Below, in pieces: positions 1-6,304 of a stretch of DNA of 9,749 bases. The first letter of the stretch is position 1; each line of letters starts with the position of its first letter. Location: positions 1 through 9,749 of the forward strand of contig CAZWEZ010000124.1 in the NCBI GenBank assembly GCA_964632795.1, in the 5' to 3' direction. Source of the stretch: CAZWEZ01 sp964632795 (GTDB lineage Bacteria; Pseudomonadota; Alphaproteobacteria; Rhodospirillales; 2-02-FULL-58-16). The position numbers and the translations under genes were made by a program. The notes below the pieces were generated by a model that saw only the letters and a program-made list of their open reading frames with translations, was not told where the DNA came from and ran no database searches.

Positions 1-2
1 CC

Positions 3-221
3 GCCCCCGCCGCCGCCGATCCCGGCCCCGCGACCTGGGAGCGCCGCCCGGCCCGCCAGCGGCCCAAGCGCCTGAAGACGCCCGCCGGCGGCAGCGCCGC
101 CGAGCGGCTGCGCGCGGCGACCCGGTTGGCCGATGGCGGAGGCAAGGTGCTGAGCGGCATCGGTCCCGACGAGGCGGCGCGGGAAATCCTTGATTTCCTG
201 AACCGGGAGGGCTTGTTATAA
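3..221 (+). CDS. 3' end of an unrecognised protein (72 residues visible)
   Basis: An open frame enters from the left edge and ends at TAA 219-221. The visible part starts with an Ala/Pro-rich then Arg/Lys-rich stretch. It continues into an apparently structured, amphipathic C-terminus ending with the residues GPDEAAREILDFLNREGLL. The low-complexity basic linker followed by a helical tail looks like the end of a longer soluble protein. I cannot assign a family from this fragment, and there is no evidence that it belongs to the methyl-transfer block: 172 bases with a probable promoter separate it from the next gene. Coding confidence rests on the sensible codon use and the folded-looking last 40 residues. 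Confidence 0.55.
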   Translation, partial: APAAADPGPATWERRPARQRPKRLKTPAGGSAAERLRAATRLADGGGKVLSGIGPDEAAREILDFLNREGLL

Positions 222-235
222 GAGCCCTTTCGGGA

Positions 236-263
236 GCGACCGTAGCGGGACCCTTGATGTCGC
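236..263 (+). promoter_or_regulatory. Candidate activator site upstream of the 394 corrinoid-protein gene
   Basis: GCGAC (236-240) is followed after four bases by GCGG (245-248), and after ten more by GTCGC (259-263). The same layout, GCGAC-N4-GCGG-N9-GTCGC, occurs at 5294-5320 before the 5396 gene. About 29 bases downstream is an extended -10-like TGATAGTAA (290-298). I infer a site for the regulator encoded at 8562. The stretch 240-270 can also form an 8-bp imperfect stem, but no U-run follows, so I do not call it a terminator. The rest of the leader shows no recognisable riboswitch. Confidence 0.4.
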
Positions 264-305
264 GTTACGGAAAAATGATGTCTTAGGCGTGATAGTAACG
301 GGTAA

Positions 306-315
306 AGTTTAAACT
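306..315. repeat. 10-bp perfect palindrome in the 394 leader
   Basis: AGTTTAAACT is a perfect palindrome in an AT-rich patch of an otherwise GC-rich leader, downstream of the candidate -10. It could be an operator or chance. I see no second copy in the window. Confidence 0.25.
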
Positions 316-393
316 AACCTCTACCCCCTTTCCAGAGCGGCTGCGCCACCGGCACATCCGCCCCTGGGCAATAGTTTCGGAGGAAATCGAACG

Positions 394-1104
394 ATGGCCG
401 ACAACGACGATCTGGACCTCTCTTCACTGAACGACGAAGAACTCACCCAGCAGATGCACGACGACCTCTACGACGGCCTCAGCGACGAGATCGCGGAGGC
501 CGTGAAGATCCTTCTCGATCGGGGATGGTCGCCCTTCAAGGTTCTTACCGAAGCGCTGGTCGAGGGAATGAGCGTCGTCGGCAAAGATTTCCGCGACGGC
601 GTGTTGTTCGTCCCCGAGGTGCTGATGGCCGCCAGCGCCATGAAGTCGGGGATGACGATCCTCAAGCCCCTGCTCGCCGCGACCGGGGCCCCCAAGATGG
701 GCACCGTGATCATCGGCACCGTCAAGGGCGACATCCACGACATCGGCAAGAACCTGGTCGGGATGATGATGGAGGGCGCCGGCTTCGAGGTCATCGACAT
801 CGGCATCAACGCCGATATCGAGACCTACCTCGAGGCGATCGACAAGCACAAGCCGGACATCCTCGGCATGTCGGCGCTGCTGACCACCACCATGCCCTAC
901 ATGAAGGAGATCATCGACACCCTGGTCGACAAGGGCCTGCGCAGCGACACCGTGGTCCTGGTCGGCGGGGCGCCGCTGAACGAGGCCTTCGCCGAGAGCA
1001 TCGGCGCCGACGCCTATTGCCGGGACGCCTCGACGGCGGTCGAGAAGGCGACCGAGTTCATGGCCAAGCGCCAGGGTTCGGTGGCCTCGCAGATGAAAGC
1101 CTGA
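394..1104 (+). CDS. Methyltransferase corrinoid protein (MtbC/MttC-like, free-standing)
   Basis: A soluble cobalamin-carrying protein that shuttles a methyl group between a substrate:corrinoid methyltransferase and the THF methyltransferase. Of 236 residues, about 28-95 form the four-helix cap domain and about 102-225 the Rossmann-like B12 domain. The cobalt-ligating motif DxHxxG is D113/H115/G118 within GDIHDIGKN. The SALLTTTM stretch (160-167) and GGAP (191-194) are the usual contacts to the corrinoid tail. Length fits the family (about 210-240). The N-terminus is extended and strongly acidic (residues 3-17). ATG 394 has a strong GGAGGA (379-384) nine bases upstream. It stands alone, with a terminator after it, so it can be expressed at a different level from the following genes. 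It is a clear paralogue of the C-terminal domain of the 3496 protein. The substrate-specific partner cannot be named from the sequence. Confidence 0.93.
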   Translation: MADNDDLDLSSLNDEELTQQMHDDLYDGLSDEIAEAVKILLDRGWSPFKVLTEALVEGMSVVGKDFRDGVLFVPEVLMAASAMKSGMTILKPLLAATGAPKMGTVIIGTVKGDIHDIGKNLVGMMMEGAGFEVIDIGINADIETYLEAIDKHKPDILGMSALLTTTMPYMKEIIDTLVDKGLRSDTVVLVGGAPLNEAFAESIGADAYCRDASTAVEKATEFMAKRQGSVASQMKA

Positions 1105-1136
1105 ACCGGCCCCTCGCCGTTTCTTGAGAGCGACTC

Positions 1137-1159
1137 CCCCGCCGCGCCAGGCGGTGGGG
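1137..1159 (+). terminator. Hairpin terminator after the corrinoid-protein gene
   Basis: CCCCGCCGC (1137-1145) pairs with GCGGTGGGG (1151-1159): nine pairs including one G-U, with a 5-base loop. It lies 33 bases after the stop codon and is followed by CGTTTCG, only a short T-run. It would separate the 394 transcript from the next group or attenuate read-through into it. Confidence 0.5.
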
Positions 1160-1215
1160 CGTTTCGCCGCGTTACCTATTCCTTGAAATACAGACCGGGT
1201 GCATTATTTGGATTA

Positions 1216-1248
1216 ATACCAAAGGTCATTGATAATGACCTTTGGTAT
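1216..1248. repeat. Perfect 15-bp inverted repeat in an AT-rich island
   Basis: ATACCAAAGGTCATT (1216-1230) is mirrored exactly by AATGACCTTTGGTAT (1234-1248) around a 3-base GAT centre. Base composition differs sharply from the flanks. It lies between the terminator at 1137 and ATG 1279. A weak promoter could overlap it (TTTGGA 1208-1213, 17 bases, GATAAT 1231-1236). It may be a dispersed palindromic element, an operator or an mRNA hairpin. There is no T-run after it, so a simple terminator is unlikely. Confidence 0.85.
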
Positions 1249-1278
1249 AAGATCGCGGCGACACCCGGGAACCAGCCG

Positions 1279-1896
1279 ATGACCCACTCCCCCCCGCGCA
1301 CCCTGTTGATCGCCTGCGGCGCCCTGGCCCGCGAGGTCTCGGCGCTGATCAAGCTCCACGGCTGGGGCCACATGAGCGTCCAATGCCTGCCGGCCCATCT
1401 CCACAACCGGCCCGGCGAGATTCCCGACAGGATGCGCGACAAGATCCGCGCCCTGCGCGACGGCTACGACCGGGTGCTGATCCTCTACGGCGACTGCGGC
1501 ACCGGCGGGGGCATCGACAAGGTGGTCGAGGAGGAAGGGGTGACGCGGATCGGCGGCAACCACTGCTACGAGTTCTATTCGGGGGCCGCCGAATTCGCCG
1601 AACTGGCCAACCAGGAACTGGGCACCTTCTACCTGACCGACTTCCTGGCCCGCAACTTCGAACGCCTGGTGATCGAGGGCATGGGGATCGACCGCCATCC
1701 CCAGTTGGCCGGCACCTACTTCAAGAACTACCGCCGGCTGGTCCACCTGGCCCAGACCGAGGACGCCGGGGTCAAGGCCCTGGGCGAGGCGGCGGCCGAG
1801 CGCCTGGGGCTGGACTACGAATACCGCTTCACCGGTCTCGGCGGCCTCGAAAGCTTCCTCGCCGCGAACACCCTAACGGACGGCGCCGATGGCTGA
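1279..1896 (+). CDS. DUF1638 family protein
   Basis: A 205-residue soluble protein with no established biochemical activity. I recognise the DUF1638 hallmarks: CGALAREV near the start (C13), LPAHLHNRPG (38-47), YGDCGTGGG (70-78, C73), GNHCYEFY (93-100, C96) and TDFLARNF (120-127). The conserved Cys and His residues look like metal or cofactor ligands, or a catalytic set. The family is recurrently found beside corrinoid methyltransferase genes, which suggests a maturation or accessory role in methyl transfer; that role is inference. The ATG at 1279 is preferred over an in-frame TTG at 1183, because the longer version would translate the palindrome at 1216-1248. Shine-Dalgarno support is weak (CGGGA 1266-1270). 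The stop overlaps ATG 1889 as ATGGCTGA, indicating translational coupling to what follows. Confidence 0.88.
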   Translation: MTHSPPRTLLIACGALAREVSALIKLHGWGHMSVQCLPAHLHNRPGEIPDRMRDKIRALRDGYDRVLILYGDCGTGGGIDKVVEEEGVTRIGGNHCYEFYSGAAEFAELANQELGTFYLTDFLARNFERLVIEGMGIDRHPQLAGTYFKNYRRLVHLAQTEDAGVKALGEAAAERLGLDYEYRFTGLGGLESFLAANTLTDGADG

Positions 1897-1921
1897 CCAG
1901 ACCGCCGTCCACCGGCGGTGA
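1889..1921 (+). other. 10-codon coupled mini-frame, possible true start of the MetV-like gene
   Basis: ATG 1889 overlaps the DUF1638 stop, in the usual layout of a coupled downstream gene. It reads MADQTAVHRR and then meets TGA 1919. A +1 shift at that TGA joins directly to the MetV-like frame (GAG 1920, TTG 1923). It is therefore a stop-and-restart arrangement, a frameshift site, or a one-base sequence error. See the next gene. Confidence 0.4.
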
Positions 1922-1922
1922 G

Positions 1923-2441
1923 TTGGGCATCCACGACGCCTATCAACCGGCCGGCGCCGGCGCCGTCCGCAGGCAGCGCTCGACGTATACCGTGCGCCGA
2001 TGGTCGGTGCGCCACGCCGCCTTCCTGGAGCGGCTCTACGATCTTTTCTCGGCGTTCTTTCTCGGCCTTCATCCGCTGTGGCGCCTGATCGGCTACCGGC
2101 GGGTCGAATGGCCGATGGTGCGTTTCGAACGGCTGACCAAGGGGTTCTTCTTCGACTGCCGGATGTGCGGCCAGTGCATCCTCGCCTCGACCGGCATGGC
2201 GTGCCCCATGAACTGCCCCAAGTCGCTGCGCAACGGCCCCTGCGGCGGGGTCCGCCCCGACGGCACGTGCGAGGTCGAGCCCGACATGCCGTGCGTCTGG
2301 GTCGAGGCCTGGAAGGGTAGCGAGACGATGCGCCAGGGCCGGCGTATCATGACCGTCCAGAAACCCACCGACCACAGCCTGCGGGAGACCTCGTCGTGGC
2401 TGCGCCTGATCAGCCGGGCCGCGGAAGACAAGGAAACATGA
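1923..2441 (+). CDS. MetV-like protein (methylene-THF reductase C-terminal Cys-rich domain)
   Basis: A small protein of about 172 residues from TTG 1923; GTG 1992 would give 149. It has the Cys-rich signature of MetV-type subunits. Numbered from 1923, CxxCxxC is C79/C82/C85 (CRMCGQC), followed by C94, C98, NGPCGG with C107, C116 and C124. These should bind a zinc or iron-sulfur centre. The preceding helical part contains YTVRRWSVRH (22-31) and GFFFDC. In acetogens MetV forms a complex with MetF and is needed for methylene-THF reductase activity. The same pairing is expected here, because the gene's TGA overlaps the MetF start (ATGA at 2438-2441). The start is uncertain: no ATG exists in this frame upstream of the conserved region, and the coupled ATG 1889 is out of frame by one base. 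Function is secure at family level, the N-terminus is not. Confidence 0.8.
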   Translation: MGIHDAYQPAGAGAVRRQRSTYTVRRWSVRHAAFLERLYDLFSAFFLGLHPLWRLIGYRRVEWPMVRFERLTKGFFFDCRMCGQCILASTGMACPMNCPKSLRNGPCGGVRPDGTCEVEPDMPCVWVEAWKGSETMRQGRRIMTVQKPTDHSLRETSSWLRLISRAAEDKET

Positions 2442-3427
2442 ACGAGACGCCGTTCTTCGACTTCTCCGACCGGCCGCCGCCGCCGGGGCATTCCTCGAAC
2501 GGGCGGCTGGAGCGGGTGCTCAGGGCCGGCAAGTTCGCCGTCACCGCCGAGCTCGATCCGCCGGATTCGGCCGACCCCCGCGACGTCTACGACCGCGCCC
2601 TGGTGCTGTCGGAGGTCTGCGACGCGATCAACGCCACCGACGGCCCGGGCGCCAACTGCCACATGTCGAGCCTCGGCATCTGCGGGCTGCTGCACAAGGC
2701 CGGCTACGCCTCGGTGCTGCAGATCACGTGCCGCGACCACAACCGCATCGCCATCCAGGGCAACGTCCTGGGGGCGGCGGCGATCGGCGTCAGCAACATC
2801 CTGTGCCTGACCGGCGACGGGGTCCAGGAAGGCGACCAGACCGGGGCCAAGCCGGTCTTCGACCTCGATTCGATCTCGCTGCTCGAGACCATCCGCATCA
2901 TGCGCGACGAGAGCCGGTTCCTGTCGGGACGCAAGATCACCTCGCCGCCGCGCATCTTCCTGGGCGCCGCCGCCAACCCCTTCGCCCCGCCCTTCGAGTA
3001 CCGGCCGCTGCGGCTGGCCAAGAAGATCGAGGCCGGCGCCCAGTTCGTCCAGACCCAGTACTGCTTCGACGTGGCGATGTTCGAAAGCTACATGGAACGG
3101 GTCCGCGACCTCGGCCTCGATGAACGCTGCTTCATCATCGCCGGCGTCGGCCCGCTGGCCTCGGCCCGCGCCGCCAGGTGGATCCGCGCCAAGGTCCCGG
3201 GGGTCCACATCCCCGATCCCATCATCGAGCGCCTCGACGGGGCCCAAGACCAGAAGGCCGAGGGCAAGCGGCTGTGCATCGAGTTGATCCAACGGATCGC
3301 GGAGATTCCCGGCGTCGCCGGGGTCCACGTCATGGCCTACCGCCAGGAGGAACTGGTCTCGGAGATCATCCTCGAATCGGGAATCCTCGAGGGGCGCCGG
3401 GGGCGCCGCGCCGCTCCCGACACCTGA
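2438..3427 (+). CDS. MetF-type 5,10-methylenetetrahydrofolate reductase
   Basis: A flavin-dependent TIM-barrel enzyme interconverting 5-methyl-THF and 5,10-methylene-THF. In this context it most likely runs in the oxidative direction, feeding substrate-derived methyl groups into C1 metabolism. It has 329 residues. The catalytic Glu of the TAEL strand is E38. LTGDG (124-128) carries the folate-binding Asp, D127. QTQYCFD (205-211) is the QTQ-F/Y-FD motif contacting folate and flavin. These positions match E28, D120 and the Q183 region of the E. coli enzyme. ATG 2438 is chosen over GTG 2396, because only the former starts at the ATGA overlap and has AAGGA (2430-2434) before it; the extra residues from GTG look non-homologous. 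It is a second-type MetF, about 30 residues longer than E. coli MetF, with an extended N-terminus and a basic C-terminal tail, and is paired with the MetV-like protein. Confidence 0.93.
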   Translation: MNETPFFDFSDRPPPPGHSSNGRLERVLRAGKFAVTAELDPPDSADPRDVYDRALVLSEVCDAINATDGPGANCHMSSLGICGLLHKAGYASVLQITCRDHNRIAIQGNVLGAAAIGVSNILCLTGDGVQEGDQTGAKPVFDLDSISLLETIRIMRDESRFLSGRKITSPPRIFLGAAANPFAPPFEYRPLRLAKKIEAGAQFVQTQYCFDVAMFESYMERVRDLGLDERCFIIAGVGPLASARAARWIRAKVPGVHIPDPIIERLDGAQDQKAEGKRLCIELIQRIAEIPGVAGVHVMAYRQEELVSEIILESGILEGRRGRRAAPDT

Positions 3428-3480
3428 TCGCACGGCTTGCCACCGCCGCCCGCTTTGGCCATTATCCAACCTCCGTGCGA
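3428..3480 (+). repeat. Intercistronic inverted repeat ahead of the fusion gene
   Basis: TCGCACGG (3428-3435), directly after the metF stop, is the exact reverse complement of CCGTGCGA (3473-3480). The 37-base loop can form a small inner stem (TTGG/CCAA). The right arm abuts the G-rich ribosome binding region (3479-3488) of the gene starting at 3496, so folding could modulate its translation or mRNA stability. It shows no terminator T-run. Confidence 0.4.
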
Positions 3481-3495
3481 GGGTGGGGCCGGGCG

Positions 3496-5286
3496 ATGGC
3501 GGACTACGATTTCAGCGAAGGCTTTCGACGCTTGGCCGAGGCCATGGACGGGGGTTCGCACACCATTCCCTTCTACGCCCAGATGCACGAATTCTCGATG
3601 CGCTACGCCGGGGTTCCGGCCGACGAGTTCTACACCAAGCCCGAGCCCTTCGTCCGCGCCATCCTGGACACCGCGCGCACGCTCGACTTCGACGTCCCCA
3701 ACCTGTGCTGGGACGTCTACAACATCGAGGCCGAGGCGCTGGGCCAGAAGCTGGTCTTGTTCGACGACCGGGCGCCGGCCTGCGACAACACCGAACCCCT
3801 GATCTCCGACGAGCGCGACCTGGCCCGAATCAAGGCCCCCGACCCCCGCGGCGCCGGCCGCTATCCCTTTGTCCTCGAAAGCATGGGGCTTTATGAGGAG
3901 CTGACCGGCGATTCGCCGACGGCCAACTTCAGCGCGCCGTTGACCCTGGCCTGCCAGGTGATGACCTTCGAGAAGGTGATCGAGGTGGCCTACCGGAACC
4001 CGGCCTTCCTCGAGAAAGTCCTCGACTTCCTGACCGAAGAGGTGCTCGCCCCCTACATCCAGGTCCAACTCGAGGCTTTTCCCGACGCCCCGCTGGCCGA
4101 CGGCGCCGACGCCCTGTCCTCGCTGCCCTTCTTCACCGAGGAGATGCAGGACACGTTCTCGATCCCCTACATCCTCAGGCTCCGCGAGCTGTGCGGGGAG
4201 CGGGTGGTGGTCCAGAACTGGTGGGGGGACTCCCAGGCCAAGGACCTGGAGCGCTACCTGGCGCGCAAGCTCGAGATTTCGCCCGGCTTCATCAAGTGCC
4301 AGGACCCCGACCTGTTCAAGGTCGGCCCCGAGAGGGTCAAGGCGTTCGCCGAGGCCAGGAACGTGGGGCTGTTCTTCGGCATCGACAACAACCTGATCCA
4401 GACCGGCCCCGTCGAGGACATCGCCCGGCGCGTCCACCGCTACATGGAGGTCGGCGGTCCGGGGGGGCGCTTCGTCCTTTACCTGTGCAGCCTCAGCGCC
4501 CAGACCCCGCTCGACCACGTCAAGGCGACCATCGCCGCCATCCACCGCTTCCGCGACGGCGCCCGGATGCACCCCGAGGCGGCGTCGGCGGGGTCCTCGA
4601 GCGACGCCGCCGTGCGCCCGGCCCCGGCCCCGGCGCCGGCCCCCCCCCGCGACGTCGACGAGATTCTCGACGACGTCTTCGGCGGGGTGCTGGAAGGCGA
4701 CGAGGCGGAGGTGGTGGCGGCGGTCGGCAGCGCGCTCGAGGACGGCGAGGACGTCCGGCGGATCCTCGACGAAGGGCTGATCGCGGCGATGGACGAGATC
4801 GGCGACCTGTTCGCCGCCGGCACCGTCTTCGTGCCCGAGATGCTGATGGCGGCGCGGGCCATGAAGGAGGGGCTGGAGGTCCTGCGCCCCCTGCTGGCGG
4901 GGATCGGGGGCGGGACCAAGGGAACGGTGCTGCTGGGCACCGTCAAGGGCGACCTCCACGACATCGGCAAGAACCTGGTCGCCATGATGCTGGAAGGCAG
5001 CGGCTACAGGGTCGTCGACCTGGGGGTCAACGTCGGCGCCGAGAAATTCCTGTCGGCGGCCGCCGAGACCGGCCCCGACGTGATCGGTCTGTCGGCGCTG
5101 CTGACGACCTCGATGCCGGCCATGGAACGGATCCTGACGGCGCTGCGCCGGGACCTCCCGAGGTGCCCGGTGATCGTCGGCGGGGCCCCGGTCAGCGTCG
5201 AGTTCGCCGAGCGCATCGGCGCCCAGGGCCACGCCGACGACGCCCCGGGCGCGGTGGCCCAGGTCCGCCGCTTGATCGAATCATGA
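3496..5286 (+). CDS. UroD/MtaA-type methyltransferase fused to a corrinoid-binding domain (CmuA-like architecture)
   Basis: 596 residues. About 1-358 form a UroD-superfamily barrel, 362-386 an Ala/Pro linker, 387-470 a helical cap and 475-596 a B12 domain with DxHxxG as D486/H488/G491. One chain can thus demethylate a substrate and carry the methyl on cobalt. The order matches CmuA, the chloromethane:corrinoid methyltransferase of methylotrophic alphaproteobacteria (about 67 kDa). In MtaA/MtbA zinc sits on HxC plus a distal Cys. Here the HxCG position reads NWWG (241-244), while the distal Cys appears kept as C331 (YLCSLSAQTP). E216-X14-E231-X20-E252 resembles, but does not match, the E-X14-E-X20-H motif I recall for acetogen O-demethylase methyltransferases. 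ATG 3496 is chosen because the UroD domain begins there and GAGGG/GGTGGGG precedes it. A C9 run lies in the linker codons (4640-4648). The substrate is unknown: methyl halide, methoxy, sulfur or amine compounds all remain possible. Confidence 0.88.
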   Translation: MADYDFSEGFRRLAEAMDGGSHTIPFYAQMHEFSMRYAGVPADEFYTKPEPFVRAILDTARTLDFDVPNLCWDVYNIEAEALGQKLVLFDDRAPACDNTEPLISDERDLARIKAPDPRGAGRYPFVLESMGLYEELTGDSPTANFSAPLTLACQVMTFEKVIEVAYRNPAFLEKVLDFLTEEVLAPYIQVQLEAFPDAPLADGADALSSLPFFTEEMQDTFSIPYILRLRELCGERVVVQNWWGDSQAKDLERYLARKLEISPGFIKCQDPDLFKVGPERVKAFAEARNVGLFFGIDNNLIQTGPVEDIARRVHRYMEVGGPGGRFVLYLCSLSAQTPLDHVKATIAAIHRFRDGARMHPEAASAGSSSDAAVRPAPAPAPAPPRDVDEILDDVFGGVLEGDEAEVVAAVGSALEDGEDVRRILDEGLIAAMDEIGDLFAAGTVFVPEMLMAARAMKEGLEVLRPLLAGIGGGTKGTVLLGTVKGDLHDIGKNLVAMMLEGSGYRVVDLGVNVGAEKFLSAAAETGPDVIGLSALLTTSMPAMERILTALRRDLPRCPVIVGGAPVSVEFAERIGAQGHADDAPGAVAQVRRLIES

Positions 5287-5292
5287 GGGAGT

Positions 5293-5358
5293 TGCGACAC
5301 CTGCGGAAACAATGGGTCGCTGAGGGCAAAGTCGGATTCCCGGCCGGCCAAGTATAAC
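5293..5358 (+). promoter_or_regulatory. Promoter region of the 5396-8345 operon with candidate activator site
   Basis: TGCGACACCT (5293-5302) begins a GCGAC-N4-GCGG-N9-GTCGC array (5294-5320), the same layout as at 236-263. A good -10, TATAAC (5353-5358), lies 32 bases further on. There is no consensus -35 at the expected distance, as is usual for activator-dependent promoters. An AraC/GlxA-family activator sitting just upstream of the -35 position would fit. No terminator is visible between the 5286 stop and this region, so read-through from the upstream group is also likely. Confidence 0.5.
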
Positions 5359-5395
5359 AATTGCGTTCATGACTTTCATTTAGGAGACCATATCC

Positions 5396-6304
5396 ATGAC
5401 CGAGACCGTCGTCAGTTCGGCCACCAAAGAGGTGGTCATCGGCTTCGACAAGCCTTTCGTCATCATCGGCGAGCGGATCAACCCCACCGGCCGCAAGCTG
5501 CTCGCCGCGGAGATGGCCGAGGGCGACTACAGCCGCGTCGAGAGCGACACCCTTGCCCAGGTCGCGGCGGGGGCCCACATGCTGGACGTCAACGCCGGCA
5601 TCCCGATGATCGACGAACCCAAGGTCCTGGCCGAGGTGGTGCGGTTGGTGCAGTCCCTGACCGACCTTCCCCTGGCCATCGATTCCTCGGTCGTCGCGGC
5701 GCTTGAATCGGGGCTGTCGGCATATCAGGGCAAGGCGCTGGTCAACTCGGTGACCGGCGAGGACGAGCGCCTCGAAGCGGTGCTGCCGCTGATCAAGAAG
5801 TTCGGCGCCGCGGTGATCGCCATCTCCAACGACGAAACCGGCATCTCCGAGGACCCGGACGTCCGCTTCGAGGTCGCCAAGAAGATCGTCGAGCGGGCCG
5901 CCGACCACGGCATCCCGAGTTGCGACGTGGTCGTCGATCCGCTGATCCTTCCCGTCGGCGCGGTCAACGATTCCGGGGCCGCTGTCCTCCGCCTGGTCCG
6001 CCGACTGCGCGACGAGCTCAAGGTCAACACCAGTTGCGGGGCTTCCAACTTCAGCTTCGGGCTGCCCAACCGCAACGGCCTCAACGCCGCCTTCGTGCCG
6101 ATGCTGATCGGCGCCGGGCTGACCTCGGCGATCACCAACCCCCTGCACGCCGAGATCGCGACCGCGGTCGCGGCGGCCGACGTGATCATGGCCCACGACC
6201 CCAACTGCATGAACTGGATCAAGAGGTTCCGCGAGTCGCCGGCCGAGGGCGGGGACGGCGGCGGACGGCGGCGGCGGCGGCGCGAAAGGGGCGCCAGTGG
6301 CTGA
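5396..6304 (+). CDS. Methyltetrahydrofolate:corrinoid methyltransferase (MeTr/DHPS fold)
   Basis: Transfers the methyl group between methylcob(III)alamin on the corrinoid proteins and THF; here presumably towards THF. Its 302 residues have the pterin-binding TIM-barrel signatures: GERINPTG (25-32), DVNAG (64-68), IDSS (95-98), NSVTGE (117-122), N145, DPL (181-183) and SNFSFGLPNR (217-226). The Asp and Asn positions correspond to the pterin-contacting residues of Moorella MeTr. Unlike the folate-biosynthetic DHPS, it has the SNFSFGLP corrinoid-methyltransferase motif. ATG 5396 is preceded by TAGGAGA (5381-5387). After about residue 282 comes a Gly-rich then Arg-rich tail (six consecutive Arg), absent from the minimal family fold. 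The stop overlaps the next gene by eight bases, so the two are translationally coupled. It is functionally equivalent to acetogen MTII enzymes and to CmuB. Confidence 0.93.
   Translation: MTETVVSSATKEVVIGFDKPFVIIGERINPTGRKLLAAEMAEGDYSRVESDTLAQVAAGAHMLDVNAGIPMIDEPKVLAEVVRLVQSLTDLPLAIDSSVVAALESGLSAYQGKALVNSVTGEDERLEAVLPLIKKFGAAVIAISNDETGISEDPDVRFEVAKKIVERAADHGIPSCDVVVDPLILPVGAVNDSGAAVLRLVRRLRDELKVNTSCGASNFSFGLPNRNGLNAAFVPMLIGAGLTSAITNPLHAEIATAVAAADVIMAHDPNCMNWIKRFRESPAEGGDGGGRRRRRRERGASG

Noticed and set aside
240..270. Imperfect 8-bp stem after the first partial gene as its terminator
   Set aside because: The stem includes a G-U pair with a 15-base loop and is followed by A rather than T residues.
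222..393. A cobalamin, SAM or folate riboswitch in the leader of the corrinoid-protein gene
   Set aside because: It was an attractive idea for a B12 protein, but I see no B12-box or other conserved core, and the space is short.
1258..1265. GCGACACC before the DUF1638 gene as another regulator site
   Set aside because: The 8-mer also occurs inside coding sequence (in the corrinoid protein and MeTr genes), it lacks the GCGG and GTCGC partners, and it lies too close to the start codon.
1183..1278. TTG 1183 as an upstream start for the DUF1638 protein, adding 32 residues
   Set aside because: The extension would translate the 15-bp palindrome and resembles no part of the family; ATG 1279 fits the domain boundary.
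2396..2437. GTG 2396 as start of MetF
   Set aside because: ATG 2438 overlaps the previous stop as ATGA and has a ribosome binding site; the extra 14 residues overlap coding sequence of the MetV-like gene.
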